Virus record (IMG/VR): IMGVR_UViG_3300042141_000168
Span: 1-25,749 of that record
Strand: one strand, 5' to 3'
From: a virus
DNA: 25,749 nt
Program-made: the position numbers and the translations under genes
The notes under the pieces: generated by a model
Database searches by the model: none
What the model was told of the DNA's origin: nothing
What the model saw: only the letters and a program-made list of their open reading frames with translations
In this document: positions 6,533 through 14,246 of the stretch, one piece after another
Position numbering within the stretch: the stretch's first letter is position 1
How the letters are laid out: the number at the start of each line of letters is the position of its first letter

Positions 6533-8442
6533 TTTGCTTTGCTGTATTTGTCTGCAATGATTGCTTCCGCTTCCACCGGAAGGGTGGGGGCCCACCTCGG
6601 GGATTTCGCCATCTCGGCAAGGATTTGTTGTTTGGCCGTCTCGGCTTGTTCTTTAGGAACCTCCACAATCAATTCATCGTGGACGTGGAAAATCACTCTC
6701 CATCCGGAGTTGGTTACGCTAAGAAGACAATCTCGGAACGCATCCCGGGCGATGCTCTGGCACAGATTCTCAATAAGGATACCTTGGTGCAGCCGAGAGG
6801 ACTGAGCCACGCCATTCCGAAGGATGTCAGCTACCACTTCACGCCCTCCTCCTTCTTTTGTCGGTATGCGACGGAATCGGCAGTGCTTGTAGACAAGCTG
6901 TCTCCCGCTCGGGAGCCCAAGAACCAAGTCCTCGCCTTTTTCGGCAGATGCTTTGGCAGCTTCAGCGAGTTGCTTCCAAAGGCTCACGAGCTTCGGCCTT
7001 CCGTTACGGAAAGTCATAATGATTTCCCAGCTCCGCATGAGGTGCTTCTTTTCAATCTCGTCGCCCTCCCTCCATTTTTTCAACCACTCCCCTCTGCCCA
7101 CCCCCTCTATGTATTCCACATAGCGTTCTGGGGTGTCTTCGCACTCCGGGCCAGCGTCCAAAATATCTGCCATACCGCTCGCTCGCATCAGCTCCATGAA
7201 CCTGTGATGCCCTGCACAATAGGAAGCGCCGAGAACCGACATCTTCGCGATTTTGTAGCGCGGGTCGTTCTTTGCCCAAACCTCGTCTGGTCCCAGTCCC
7301 ATCGCTTGTCTTGCGTAAACGATATAAGGAGAGACGCCAGCAGCCATCTGTTGGAGAGCCTCTGTCTCTCCTGCCAACCACGAGGCGACACGGGGCTCAA
7401 TCTGCGCCAAGTCGGCAGCGATCAAAGTGTGCCCGGGAGCGGCAACAAGCATATCTCGCATGTTCACTCCAAAGAGGTCTTTCCCCGATAGATTCTGAAT
7501 GTTGACGCCGCCCGCTCCCGACCAGCGCCCCGTCATTCCTGCTCCCCAGTATTTGATTTCGTAGCGCATCCGTCCGTTGATGGTCCGGACTTTCATGGAC
7601 TCCAGCTTTTTTATAAGGGCGTTTGCTCGACGCCAGTTTCTCATCGCCATCACCCAAGGATACTTGTCCCCGTATGTTTCCATCCACGCATCGCAGTCTT
7701 CGTTGCCGATAGCGAGAGATGCCGGGGCCGGGATTCCAGCTTCTCTGCAAGCCACACAGAGCGCTTTTGGGCTCAGTGGTTTTGAGGAGCCCGCGACAAC
7801 CCACGGGAGCCCTCTTTCAGCCTCCCACACGGTTTGTTTGAGGCGCTTGATGGCTTCGTCCATCTCCTTTGTGTCTGCTTGGATTCCAAAAGCTGCCCAT
7901 TCACGGGACAGGCGCGAGACGATTCTTTCTTCTTCGGGCCATTTGGAACTGAGGGCCTGCCAGAGTTTGAGGGTGAGTCGGGCGTCTTCGAGAGCGTAAA
8001 CGTCAACCGCTTCTTTCAGGTCCGGCTCCATGTCGTTCCAATGTTTGCCTTTCATGTCGCGGTCGCGGATTCCTTTATCCACCGTAGCCCCGAGAACCGC
8101 ATGGGCAGCGCCTTTGAGGGCTCTCGGGTATCCACAGTAGGCAGATAGATCAGCCGTATCGTGTAAAGCTACAGGGTCAGGAATTTTGATCCCAAGGTCG
8201 CGCAATCGCCGGATTCCTTGAATCTCAAACCCCGCGTTGTGGGCTAGTGCTACCTTGCCCTTCAGCACACTCCAGTCAGCGTCCTTCGGATGCCCGACCC
8301 ACTCAAAGCCGCAAGTGCTGGCAAAGGTAACGCGGTAGATGTCCTCCAGTGAAAGAGCGTCAAAGTATGCGTGAGTCCCAAGCGGACTGGCGCTGGTTTC
8401 GTTGTCATAAAAAGTTTCAAAATCAAATGCAATAGTTTCCAT
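6529..8442 (-). CDS. polA-like: Family A DNA polymerase with 3'-5' exonuclease
   Basis: A 637-residue replicative DNA polymerase of the Pol I/T7 class without a 5' nuclease domain. The proofreading domain shows Exo I DFE (D7, E9), Exo II HNAGFE (68-73) and Exo III YALED (Y149, D153). In the polymerase domain I see TGRWSGAGGVNIQNL (304-318), motif A AADLAQIEPR (D344, E349, R351), motif B KMSVLGASY (K400 to Y408) and motif C HVHDELIVEV (H588, D589, E590). All catalytic acidic residues appear intact. The O-helix position equal to E. coli Phe762 is Leu404, the form reported to associate with temperate phages. Upstream is a 129-bp gap with stem-loops; downstream the stop overlaps the next ATG. Confidence 0.96.
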   Translation of the reverse strand: METIAFDFETFYDNETSASPLGTHAYFDALSLEDIYRVTFASTCGFEWVGHPKDADWSVLKGKVALAHNAGFEIQGIRRLRDLGIKIPDPVALHDTADLSAYCGYPRALKGAAHAVLGATVDKGIRDRDMKGKHWNDMEPDLKEAVDVYALEDARLTLKLWQALSSKWPEEERIVSRLSREWAAFGIQADTKEMDEAIKRLKQTVWEAERGLPWVVAGSSKPLSPKALCVACREAGIPAPASLAIGNEDCDAWMETYGDKYPWVMAMRNWRRANALIKKLESMKVRTINGRMRYEIKYWGAGMTGRWSGAGGVNIQNLSGKDLFGVNMRDMLVAAPGHTLIAADLAQIEPRVASWLAGETEALQQMAAGVSPYIVYARQAMGLGPDEVWAKNDPRYKIAKMSVLGASYCAGHHRFMELMRASGMADILDAGPECEDTPERYVEYIEGVGRGEWLKKWREGDEIEKKHLMRSWEIIMTFRNGRPKLVSLWKQLAEAAKASAEKGEDLVLGLPSGRQLVYKHCRFRRIPTKEGGGREVVADILRNGVAQSSRLHQGILIENLCQSIARDAFRDCLLSVTNSGWRVIFHVHDELIVEVPKEQAETAKQQILAEMAKSPRWAPTLPVEAEAIIADKYSKAK

Positions 8443-8571
8443 TAAAAATAAAAGGGGGCGCTCACCGGGGTTGACCGACAGCCGAGCGCAAAGCTGCTAT
8501 GAGAGAGGTGGTCCATCCAAAAACCACCCACGGTTCTTTTCGGACACTCCCGGCTTGTCCGTCGCGATTAC
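8443..8571. promoter_or_regulatory. Intergenic leader before DNA polymerase with stem-loops
   Basis: The largest gap inside the leftward block. It holds two inverted repeats: GCGCTC (8458-8463) with GAGCGC (8482-8487), and GGTGG with CCACC further right across an A-rich loop. On the coding strand the polymerase ATG is preceded by an AT-rich tract (TTTTATTTTTA) with no Shine-Dalgarno. It may be a promoter leader or processing site for the polymerase gene. No clear -35/-10 pair is seen. Confidence 0.35.
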
Positions 8572-8790
8572 TTACGAAGCGAAAGTTTTAAGTGCCGAGA
8601 GTTCTGCGGAGCGCAGCTTCGAAAAGGACTCCCACAAATCGTCACCAGCATCGCCATAAAGCGACTCCGGTTTTTCTTTTGCGGTCATCAGGCCCTCCCA
8701 CACCTCCTCCGGGTTTGCCCCGGAGTAGGCTGCGAAGTGCATCAGATCGACCTCTGCGTGTTTCCTGAGAATTGGGAGAGGTGTATTCAT
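8572..8790 (-). CDS. Small hypothetical protein, 72 residues
   Basis: Starts at ATG 8790, five bases after the stop of the 252-residue gene, so it belongs to the same transcript. The product is acidic and mostly helical (ILRKHAEVDLMHFAAYSG, NPEEVWEGLMTAKEK, GDDLWESFSKLRSAEL). No motif is recognisable. The regular operon spacing and the absence of any competing frame make it likely to be real. It lies just before the structured 129-bp gap ahead of DNA polymerase; a role in replication can only be guessed from position. Confidence 0.65.
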   Translation of the reverse strand: MNTPLPILRKHAEVDLMHFAAYSGANPEEVWEGLMTAKEKPESLYGDAGDDLWESFSKLRSAELSALKTFAS

Positions 8791-8795
8791 TGTGA

Positions 8796-9554
8796 TTAAA
8801 CCCCAAGCGATTTAAGAAACGCCGCCAATTCAGGAGAAGTTTTGCCCGCTGGTTTGAGGCGGGGCAGCAACCATGTGTTACCGTTTTTTGCTTCCTTGGT
8901 AGCGGTCATCTCCCAAACACCAGACGGCAAACCTCCACGATCTTTGCGTAAGAAGGATTGGCTCGCGCTGATGAGGGTCTTTCCAACAGTCCCGTAGGTT
9001 GTGCGGGCCGCGAAAAATTTAACGACAGCGCCGTATCCTTCGGGCCCTTCAAGTGTGAAGACGTGCGGGGCGTCAACTCCTTCAGGCTGCGGAACCCAGA
9101 AACGAACACCAAGAACTTCGGCAGCTCGGGCTTCTGAGCCCCACTCAAGGCTCAAGCCCGCTGCGAAAACCTCCTCGGCTGTGCGAAACATGCGGGCGCG
9201 AACGCCCGTGCCAAAAGGAATTTGCTCCTGATAAGCCTTCTGAATTTTGATGGCTATGACTTTGAGCGGCTCAGTGTATTTGCCTATCGGAGTTTCTTTG
9301 CCAACAAGCCAAGTTCCAACTCCGTAGATTTCAGAATCGGCTGACGTTTTGGTTGTGAGGTTGAGCCCCGGCCATTGGATGTCGCGGGAGGAAAACTCTC
9401 CTTCCGCGTCTTCTCCTTCGACGTAGACTGCGACTGGCGCTGCGGGGCGCACAGCCAGTGTTTTGCTGACTTCTTCCACGTCGCGGATTTCCGCTGCGGG
9501 AGTTTCGGTTTCGACGGGTTCGGGGGTGTTATCGCTGAATGACATTGATGCCAT
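8796..9554 (-). CDS. Putative replication accessory protein, 252 residues
   Basis: Not confidently assigned. The N-terminal 40 residues are acidic and Pro/Glu-rich (DNTPEPVETETPAAEIRDVEE), likely disordered. The remainder is a globular, beta-rich domain (FSSRDIQWPGLNLTTKTS, TPIGKYTEPLKVIAIKIQK, YGAVVKFFAARTTYG) ending WLLPRLKPAGKTSPELAAFL. Size, composition and position between a helicase-nuclease and DNA polymerase make a single-stranded DNA-binding role reasonable, but no OB-fold signature is certain and the acidic tail is N-terminal rather than C-terminal. Either ATG 9554 or ATG 9545 (MSFSDN) could be the start; neither has a clear ribosome-binding site. Confidence 0.75.
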   Translation of the reverse strand: MASMSFSDNTPEPVETETPAAEIRDVEEVSKTLAVRPAAPVAVYVEGEDAEGEFSSRDIQWPGLNLTTKTSADSEIYGVGTWLVGKETPIGKYTEPLKVIAIKIQKAYQEQIPFGTGVRARMFRTAEEVFAAGLSLEWGSEARAAEVLGVRFWVPQPEGVDAPHVFTLEGPEGYGAVVKFFAARTTYGTVGKTLISASQSFLRKDRGGLPSGVWEMTATKEAKNGNTWLLPRLKPAGKTSPELAAFLKSLGV

Positions 9555-9583
9555 AGTAGTATTAGTTTGTGTTTGGTTTGATG

Positions 9584-12025
9584 TTACTTGAGTTCCCTTA
9601 GCTCCTGCGAAGGGGCTCCGGAGCTGACAGCGGAGGCGTCAAGGAGCCTCGCCATCAGTTCCTTTTTTGAGGAGCCCTTCCCACCACGGGGAAAGGTTTC
9701 CGCAAAAATCTTTTCGAGTGCGCCGATCTTTACGTCACACGCTTGAATAAAATCTTCTGGTTTTACGCGGTCTGCCACGGCCTCGAATGCGGCAGCGGCG
9801 TTAGTTATTTCCCTCGCTCCAGCCCTTTCAGCAAGGGTTAGACCGGGGATGTCGAATCCTTCCAGTCTTTTTTGGAGAGCTGCTTTGCGCCAACCTTTAC
9901 TTGCTTTTTCTACAAAGGGAGCGATGCGCCACAAAATCGCGAGCGTCTCCACATCGTCTACTTCGGGGCCCTTCAAGGAGCCAGTTTCCGGAATAGCGTA
10001 TTGTTCAAACTCCTTATCGTAGCGCGAAGCAATGCTGATACCTATTTCCGCCCAGCTACGGCAGGTTGAGAGCCGACCACAGTATTTGCAGTGCTTACCA
10101 ACTCGAAAAGTTGATGGGTCACACTCATTGGCGCGTTGAATGATGCTCGCAATCGTAGCATGGAGTCTGTTGTAGTCACCTTCTCTGGTGTAAGTCTCCA
10201 TATCAACGCTGTCTAGGAAAGGGTGTAAAACCCATACCCGAATTTCGTTTATCTCTGGAAACCTGTCCCAGACGCCAAGCATATACGCCCAGAACTGCGC
10301 TGTATCGGCTTTGTAAACATTCACCGCAAATTTTAGATCAACCAAATCCGCACTCGAATCTACATGACGGTAAAGATGATCTAAGTGTCCGAATTGGTCT
10401 TGAATAGGAAGGCGAAGCTCCTTGTTGTGAACTGTTCCGGGCTTGTTAAAGCGGGCCATGAATTGCTTGCACCGTATTGCAGCCTCGGTGAGTTCCAGAT
10501 CGTCCGGGGCCATGTCAAAGTCATCTTTCTCCACCATCTCGTGCCCCAGAGACCCCCGGTCTGCTGCGCTGCGGTCCTTGTTTGGGTCAGGGTCGTTAAA
10601 CCACCCGGGGCAGCGGGCTTTATTTTCAAGAGAAGACGGGGAGTGCTTGCTATGTGCGCGGTCGCTGTGTTCGAGTTTGTTTGCTTCTGGTGTGGTCTTA
10701 GACATGATTTCTGTTTCAACCTTAGACGAGGGTTTTTGTGTTTCGTTCAAATTATTTTTTAGTGTGTCGAGGTCCCCGTCGTTAAGTAAATCGAGGCGTT
10801 CAAGTTTCGCAGAAACCCGAGCACAAATTTTTTCTTCAATGGTCCCTGCGGCGAATAAAATTCGTTGAAGAGATTTCGATCCGCCAGACCTGTGAACCCG
10901 CCCCAGAGCCTGCCTCAAGTCTGTAGCGCTATAAGTCGGGCAGACCAGCGCAACCCGTGGGTTCGTATTGTGGATGTCGTGTAGGGACAGCGAGACTCCC
11001 CCCGCGACGATGTTGACCACGATCACACGGTCTTGGTTCGCTTGAAACCTCTCAATGCAATCCTGCCGCTCTTCTGCTGTTTGCCCTCCGTGGATCGCGC
11101 AATCGGTTTTTAGCTTTGTGCAAAGGGCGTCGAGGGTCGCTCGGTAGTTGGTAAACACGACAACAGACTTCCCTTCGTCTAAGAAATCTTCCGCGAGCGA
11201 AACGATCCCCGGGACCTTGCAGAGTTCGACTTGCTGCCGTGCGCGGAGCGCAATGGTGAGAGCCTGCGCGGGCTTGTCGTTCTCCGCTTTTTCTTCCAAA
11301 GCGGATAATTCTGCATCCATTTCTTTGTATATGCGGTCAATTTCATCTCCGAAATCAAGAGCGTCGGCTGTGATTTGTGTCTCCGGAAATTGATCCCCTA
11401 AATCGGCAATGCGGATTCTGGAGCCGCGCTTGACAAAAAGTTCGTCGTGGAGACGAGTCAATACATCCTGTCTGTGTTTGTTGAACTCAAGCCCGAAGCG
11501 CCCCTTTCGGCAACCGTTGCGGAGAAGCCAACTCCAAAAACTATGCCAGTCGCAAAGCCCCGCCACGTGAGCCACAGCGCGTAACTCCATCGGATTTTCA
11601 GCCAGTGTTGCCGACAGCAACAGCAACGGAAGCCCCTTCGCATCGCGGAGCATTTTTGCGTTTTGCGAGTCCTTTCCTTTGCAGCGGTGGACCTCGTCAA
11701 AAATTATGAGAGTGCCTTCGGGGATAGACCAACTGAATTGTTTTCTCTGATTCCAAAATCCGTATGGAGTCTTACCCGTTCGTAGCTTTTCGTAGTTCAC
11801 TACATCAAGGATGGGGACGCCAAACCCGCTCAGAATCTTCTTCCACGGCGGAATCGAAACTTTTGGGCACACAACTAAAACTTGTGTTGCCACTGATTTT
11901 GCCACATGCGCGGCGACATAAGTTTTACCTACGCCCGGATCGCTGCCGTCGAGAGCAAGAGAGTGTTCGCGAAATGCTTTTTCCACTCGGCCCGCGTGTG
12001 GAGACTGGTATGGGAGAAGTTTCAA
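9584..12025 (-). CDS. SF2/SNF2-like helicase fused to a Cas4/AddB-type PD-(D/E)XK nuclease
   Basis: An 813-residue two-part enzyme. The helicase part (about 1-420) carries Walker A DPGVGKT (29-35), the DEVH box (110-113), SAT (138-140), and motif VI QALGRVHRSG (372-381), typical of SNF2-like DNA translocases. The nuclease part (about 441-680) has H495-E496, GHLD (D549), LVDLK (D563, K565) and Q577-x3-Y581, the RecB-family core. Cysteines C472, C646, C649 and C655 give the C...CxxCx5C pattern of the iron-sulphur nucleases Cas4 and AddB. The C-terminal 140 residues are helical. The start is TTG 12025 in a TTGA overlap with the RuvC-like gene; no nearer ATG precedes the LPYQ motif. Likely role: DNA end processing during replication or recombination. 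Confidence 0.9.
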   Translation of the reverse strand: MKLLPYQSPHAGRVEKAFREHSLALDGSDPGVGKTYVAAHVAKSVATQVLVVCPKVSIPPWKKILSGFGVPILDVVNYEKLRTGKTPYGFWNQRKQFSWSIPEGTLIIFDEVHRCKGKDSQNAKMLRDAKGLPLLLLSATLAENPMELRAVAHVAGLCDWHSFWSWLLRNGCRKGRFGLEFNKHRQDVLTRLHDELFVKRGSRIRIADLGDQFPETQITADALDFGDEIDRIYKEMDAELSALEEKAENDKPAQALTIALRARQQVELCKVPGIVSLAEDFLDEGKSVVVFTNYRATLDALCTKLKTDCAIHGGQTAEERQDCIERFQANQDRVIVVNIVAGGVSLSLHDIHNTNPRVALVCPTYSATDLRQALGRVHRSGGSKSLQRILFAAGTIEEKICARVSAKLERLDLLNDGDLDTLKNNLNETQKPSSKVETEIMSKTTPEANKLEHSDRAHSKHSPSSLENKARCPGWFNDPDPNKDRSAADRGSLGHEMVEKDDFDMAPDDLELTEAAIRCKQFMARFNKPGTVHNKELRLPIQDQFGHLDHLYRHVDSSADLVDLKFAVNVYKADTAQFWAYMLGVWDRFPEINEIRVWVLHPFLDSVDMETYTREGDYNRLHATIASIIQRANECDPSTFRVGKHCKYCGRLSTCRSWAEIGISIASRYDKEFEQYAIPETGSLKGPEVDDVETLAILWRIAPFVEKASKGWRKAALQKRLEGFDIPGLTLAERAGAREITNAAAAFEAVADRVKPEDFIQACDVKIGALEKIFAETFPRGGKGSSKKELMARLLDASAVSSGAPSQELRELK

Positions 12026-12486
12026 AGCGTCTCTGCGTAGTCGAGGATTAGAAGCGCATCGCTTGTCGCAAGCGTCACATGCGCTTCAGGAAATTTTCTT
12101 TGCGCGAGGGCTTTCAATTTGTTTTTCCACTCGGTTTTCGAAGCGCATGTGCGGCTTGTTCCCACACCAAGATTTTTCTGCCATGTTTGGGGCCTTACCA
12201 TTTCCAGACGGAACCCCAGAGCCATTATGACCCCGATTAAAAAACCCGTGTTTCTACCGAAGACAAACATAGCCGATCCCGGCTGCGCCTTACCTATGTA
12301 GCCCCCTACCTCTTCCAAGAGGACAATAGTTTCATTTTGCTTAAACCCTCTCAAGAGAGCGAGAATGTCGCCCTCGGTTTCGGGCATTTTGACCGCCGTG
12401 ACTTTTTCGGCATCTCTCCAAGCAACACCTCCACTAGCTCCCGGGTCAATGGCAACGTATTTTGTTTTCGGTTTTTGTGTATCCAT
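12022..12486 (-). CDS. RuvC-like Holliday junction nuclease
   Basis: A 154-residue protein with a RuvC/RNase H-like core. VAIDPGASGG gives the first acidic residue (D14), IVLLEEV the second (E58 or E59), and a C-terminal SDALLILDYA the last (D143, with D149 nearby). Basic segments between (RPQTWQKNLG, KTEWKNKLKALAQRKF) match DNA-binding parts of phage RuvC-type resolvases. It would cut branched DNA during recombination or before packaging. It is coupled to the helicase-nuclease gene by a 4-bp overlap. Its first 45 codons overlap the end of the HTH gene in another frame, yet the start cannot be moved inward because the D14 motif begins at residue 11. Confidence 0.85.
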   Translation of the reverse strand: MDTQKPKTKYVAIDPGASGGVAWRDAEKVTAVKMPETEGDILALLRGFKQNETIVLLEEVGGYIGKAQPGSAMFVFGRNTGFLIGVIMALGFRLEMVRPQTWQKNLGVGTSRTCASKTEWKNKLKALAQRKFPEAHVTLATSDALLILDYAETL

Positions 12487-12626
12487 AATTCAAGGTCGGC
12501 TGGGGAGACCCGCACAGTCTTCCCCAGTTTAAAATGGGGCATTCCATTTTTCAACCAGTTGGCGACTGTGCGGGGGCTCACCTTCATTTTTGCAGACACG
12601 TCACGGGGGGTTAGAAAAGTGTCCAT
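12351..12626 (-). CDS. Excisionase-like helix-turn-helix protein
   Basis: A 91-residue protein whose first 55 residues match the MerR/excisionase-type HTH (helix-turn-helix 17) pattern: FLTPRDVSAKMKVSPRTVAN, then WLKNGMPHFKLGK and the wing V-R-V-S-P-A-D-L-E-L-W-I. The remaining about 36 residues form a basic tail (HKNRKQNTLP, MPKKSRRSKCPKPR) encoded where the gene overlaps the RuvC-like gene in another frame. Near an integrase, such a protein is a natural candidate for recombination directionality factor or operator-binding regulator. The ATG overlaps the stop of the RHH gene by one base (TAATG). The domain is clear; the role is inferred from location. Confidence 0.8.
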   Translation of the reverse strand: MDTFLTPRDVSAKMKVSPRTVANWLKNGMPHFKLGKTVRVSPADLELWIHKNRKQNTLPLTRELVEVLLGEMPKKSRRSKCPKPRATFSLS

Positions 12627-12970
12627 TATTTTTTGAGGTTCGCGAGATATGTGTGAACTGCGCTCCGCAAGAGGTCTGACTTGTCAATACGGTCTTTCAA
12701 AGCGAGTTCTTTCAGCTCGTCGTTGACATCTTTCCATTCCGTGTAGCTGATTCGACGCATTGGGTCTACGCGGATTTCTGCGGGGGTTTTGTATTGGGCG
12801 GGCGTCCATGCGCCGTGTTTGTGCTTCCGCAAAAAGTCCGATGTCGCATTTCGAACTATTTGGCTTACGTCGGTTCGCGACCGGAGGGCTAAGTCTTTTA
12901 GGGCTTCAAATACATCCGCAAACTCTGAGTAAGTCATACGAATTTTGCTTTCGCTAAGTTGGTTTGGCAT
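12626..12970 (-). CDS. Tandem ribbon-helix-helix DNA-binding protein
   Basis: 114 residues from ATG 12970; a longer reading starts inside the integrase repeat tract and is unlikely. The protein contains two copies of one RHH unit: residues 10-48 (RMTYSEFADVFEALKDLALR, then TDVSQIVRNATSDFL) and 72-109 (RRISYTEWKDVNDELKELAL, then DKSDLLRSAVHTYL). Each has a short strand beginning Arg-x-[ST]-Y and two helices, as in CopG/Arc repressors. RHH proteins normally dimerise to make the strand pair; here two units in one chain could form a pseudo-dimer. It follows the integrase by four bases and precedes an excisionase-like gene, so it is a good candidate for a lysogeny or integrase repressor. Confidence 0.8.
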   Translation of the reverse strand: MPNQLSESKIRMTYSEFADVFEALKDLALRSRTDVSQIVRNATSDFLRKHKHGAWTPAQYKTPAEIRVDPMRRISYTEWKDVNDELKELALKDRIDKSDLLRSAVHTYLANLKK

Positions 12971-12974
12971 AGGT

Positions 12975-14246
12975 TTATTTCTCTCTTTTGTTGTTGTTGT
13001 TGTTGTTGCTAACCTGAGCATTCCGCTCGGCTATTAGGTTTTTCCTACGTTTTTTAGGTCTAAGGACCACTGGGGCGTAGGTTTTGTTTTCTGGGGGAAA
13101 GATGTCAAACCACGCTTCTGCTTCTTCGCGGGAGACAAGTTTAAGGTAATTTGTTTCCAGCATAGTCAGGCTGTGCCCCGCCGTTTTGGAAGTTCTAGGC
13201 GGGTCGCGGTGTAGTTCGAGGTGGCACGAAACAAAAGTGTGGCGAAGGGCGTTCTGCTCACGAACTACACCAGCTTGCTTGCAGAGCTTCTGTAAATGGG
13301 CGTAGAGGTTGTAGAATTGCTCTTCGGGGTATGTTATAAAATCATCGGGTTCCCCTCTTAAATAGCTTACCCAAGCTCGCAAGTTGTCGGAGACTTCCGC
13401 GATTCGGCGGCGTCCCGTCTTTGTTATATTGGGGCCGAGAATGATCCCGTCATCGCGGACATCCTTCCATTTCAACCGTTGGGTTTCCGCAGAACGGCAT
13501 CCCGCAAACGCGCTCACCACCAAAAAAGAAGCCACTCGTTTGTTTGTGCACTCATTTAACAAATTTCTCATGCTATGTGATGATACCGTGCAAGGTTCGA
13601 CAATAGAAATCTTCGGGCGTTCAGTTTTTTGTGCTTCCGTAAGGCCCGCAGCGAGATAACCCTTTCTTTGGGCAAACGCGAAAAGAGAGCATATACTGAC
13701 GCGGTGGTTCAACCTCGTTTTAGGGTTTGGAAAATTTTTTACGAGATACTCGTCGATGTCGGTCGCCTTCACAGCGCCAAGAGTCCCGCGAAATGTTTTA
13801 CAGAATTTTTCCAAGTGCAACCTTATCGAACTTTTGTGGCGGGGGCTATTTTCTTGTCTTGACTCCAAAAACAAATCCCGTGCTTTGGAAACGCTGATAG
13901 ACTGGCTCGCAATATGGTCTTGGTAGAATTTGACAAGCTCGGCCAAGTTGACGCCGCGCAAAGTTGTGTCAGCTTCGACATATTCTCTCATCCGCTCGGC
14001 GGTGAGATTTTCCACAATTTTCGTTCCTTGCTCAAACGCTGCCACAATTTTTTTGACGAGACTTTTCAAGTCGCTTTCATCGCTGATTACTTTTCTTTGT
14101 CGTGCGATTCCATCGTGCCAACACAGCGTCCAAGCGTTTCTCTTAGACGATGGGTAGACGTCCAATTTTCGCCCTCCAATTTTTATTTTGAACTTGGCGT
14201 TTTTTGCCAACGCCTCATTCAGCTTTGCTTCGATTTTTTCGGTCAT
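12975..14246 (-). CDS. int: Tyrosine-family site-specific integrase
   Basis: A 423-residue tyrosine recombinase. There is an N-terminal arm-binding-like region (1-105) and a core-binding SAM-like domain (about 113-200: SVSKARDLFLESRQ to LFAFAQRKG). The catalytic domain follows with R251 (FAGCRSAETQRLKW), K276 (ITKTGRRRIAEV), R335 in NALRHTF, H358 (AGHSLTMLETNY) and the nucleophile Y367. The usual HxxR histidine is Asn332 here, as in some related bacterial integrases. The C-terminus ends in six Asn residues from a repeat tract. It begins the leftward block and faces the terminase across a 235-bp control region that probably contains attP. It would integrate and, with an excisionase, excise the phage. 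Confidence 0.95.
   Translation of the reverse strand: MTEKIEAKLNEALAKNAKFKIKIGGRKLDVYPSSKRNAWTLCWHDGIARQRKVISDESDLKSLVKKIVAAFEQGTKIVENLTAERMREYVEADTTLRGVNLAELVKFYQDHIASQSISVSKARDLFLESRQENSPRHKSSIRLHLEKFCKTFRGTLGAVKATDIDEYLVKNFPNPKTRLNHRVSICSLFAFAQRKGYLAAGLTEAQKTERPKISIVEPCTVSSHSMRNLLNECTNKRVASFLVVSAFAGCRSAETQRLKWKDVRDDGIILGPNITKTGRRRIAEVSDNLRAWVSYLRGEPDDFITYPEEQFYNLYAHLQKLCKQAGVVREQNALRHTFVSCHLELHRDPPRTSKTAGHSLTMLETNYLKLVSREEAEAWFDIFPPENKTYAPVVLRPKKRRKNLIAERNAQVSNNNNNNKREK
12988..13008. repeat. (TTG)7 trinucleotide repeat at the integrase C-terminus
   Basis: Seven tandem TTG units, read on the coding strand as AAC and encoding the poly-Asn end of the integrase, ten codons or fewer before the stop. 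The tract is followed at once by the start region of the RHH gene. It is slip-prone, but changes by whole units would keep the frame. Confidence 0.95.

Noticed and set aside
6343-7491. Long rightward frame of 382 codons antisense to DNA polymerase
   Set aside because: The polymerase on the other strand has all catalytic motifs. The antisense product is Cys/Phe/Arg-rich with no coherent domain and is explained by codon bias.
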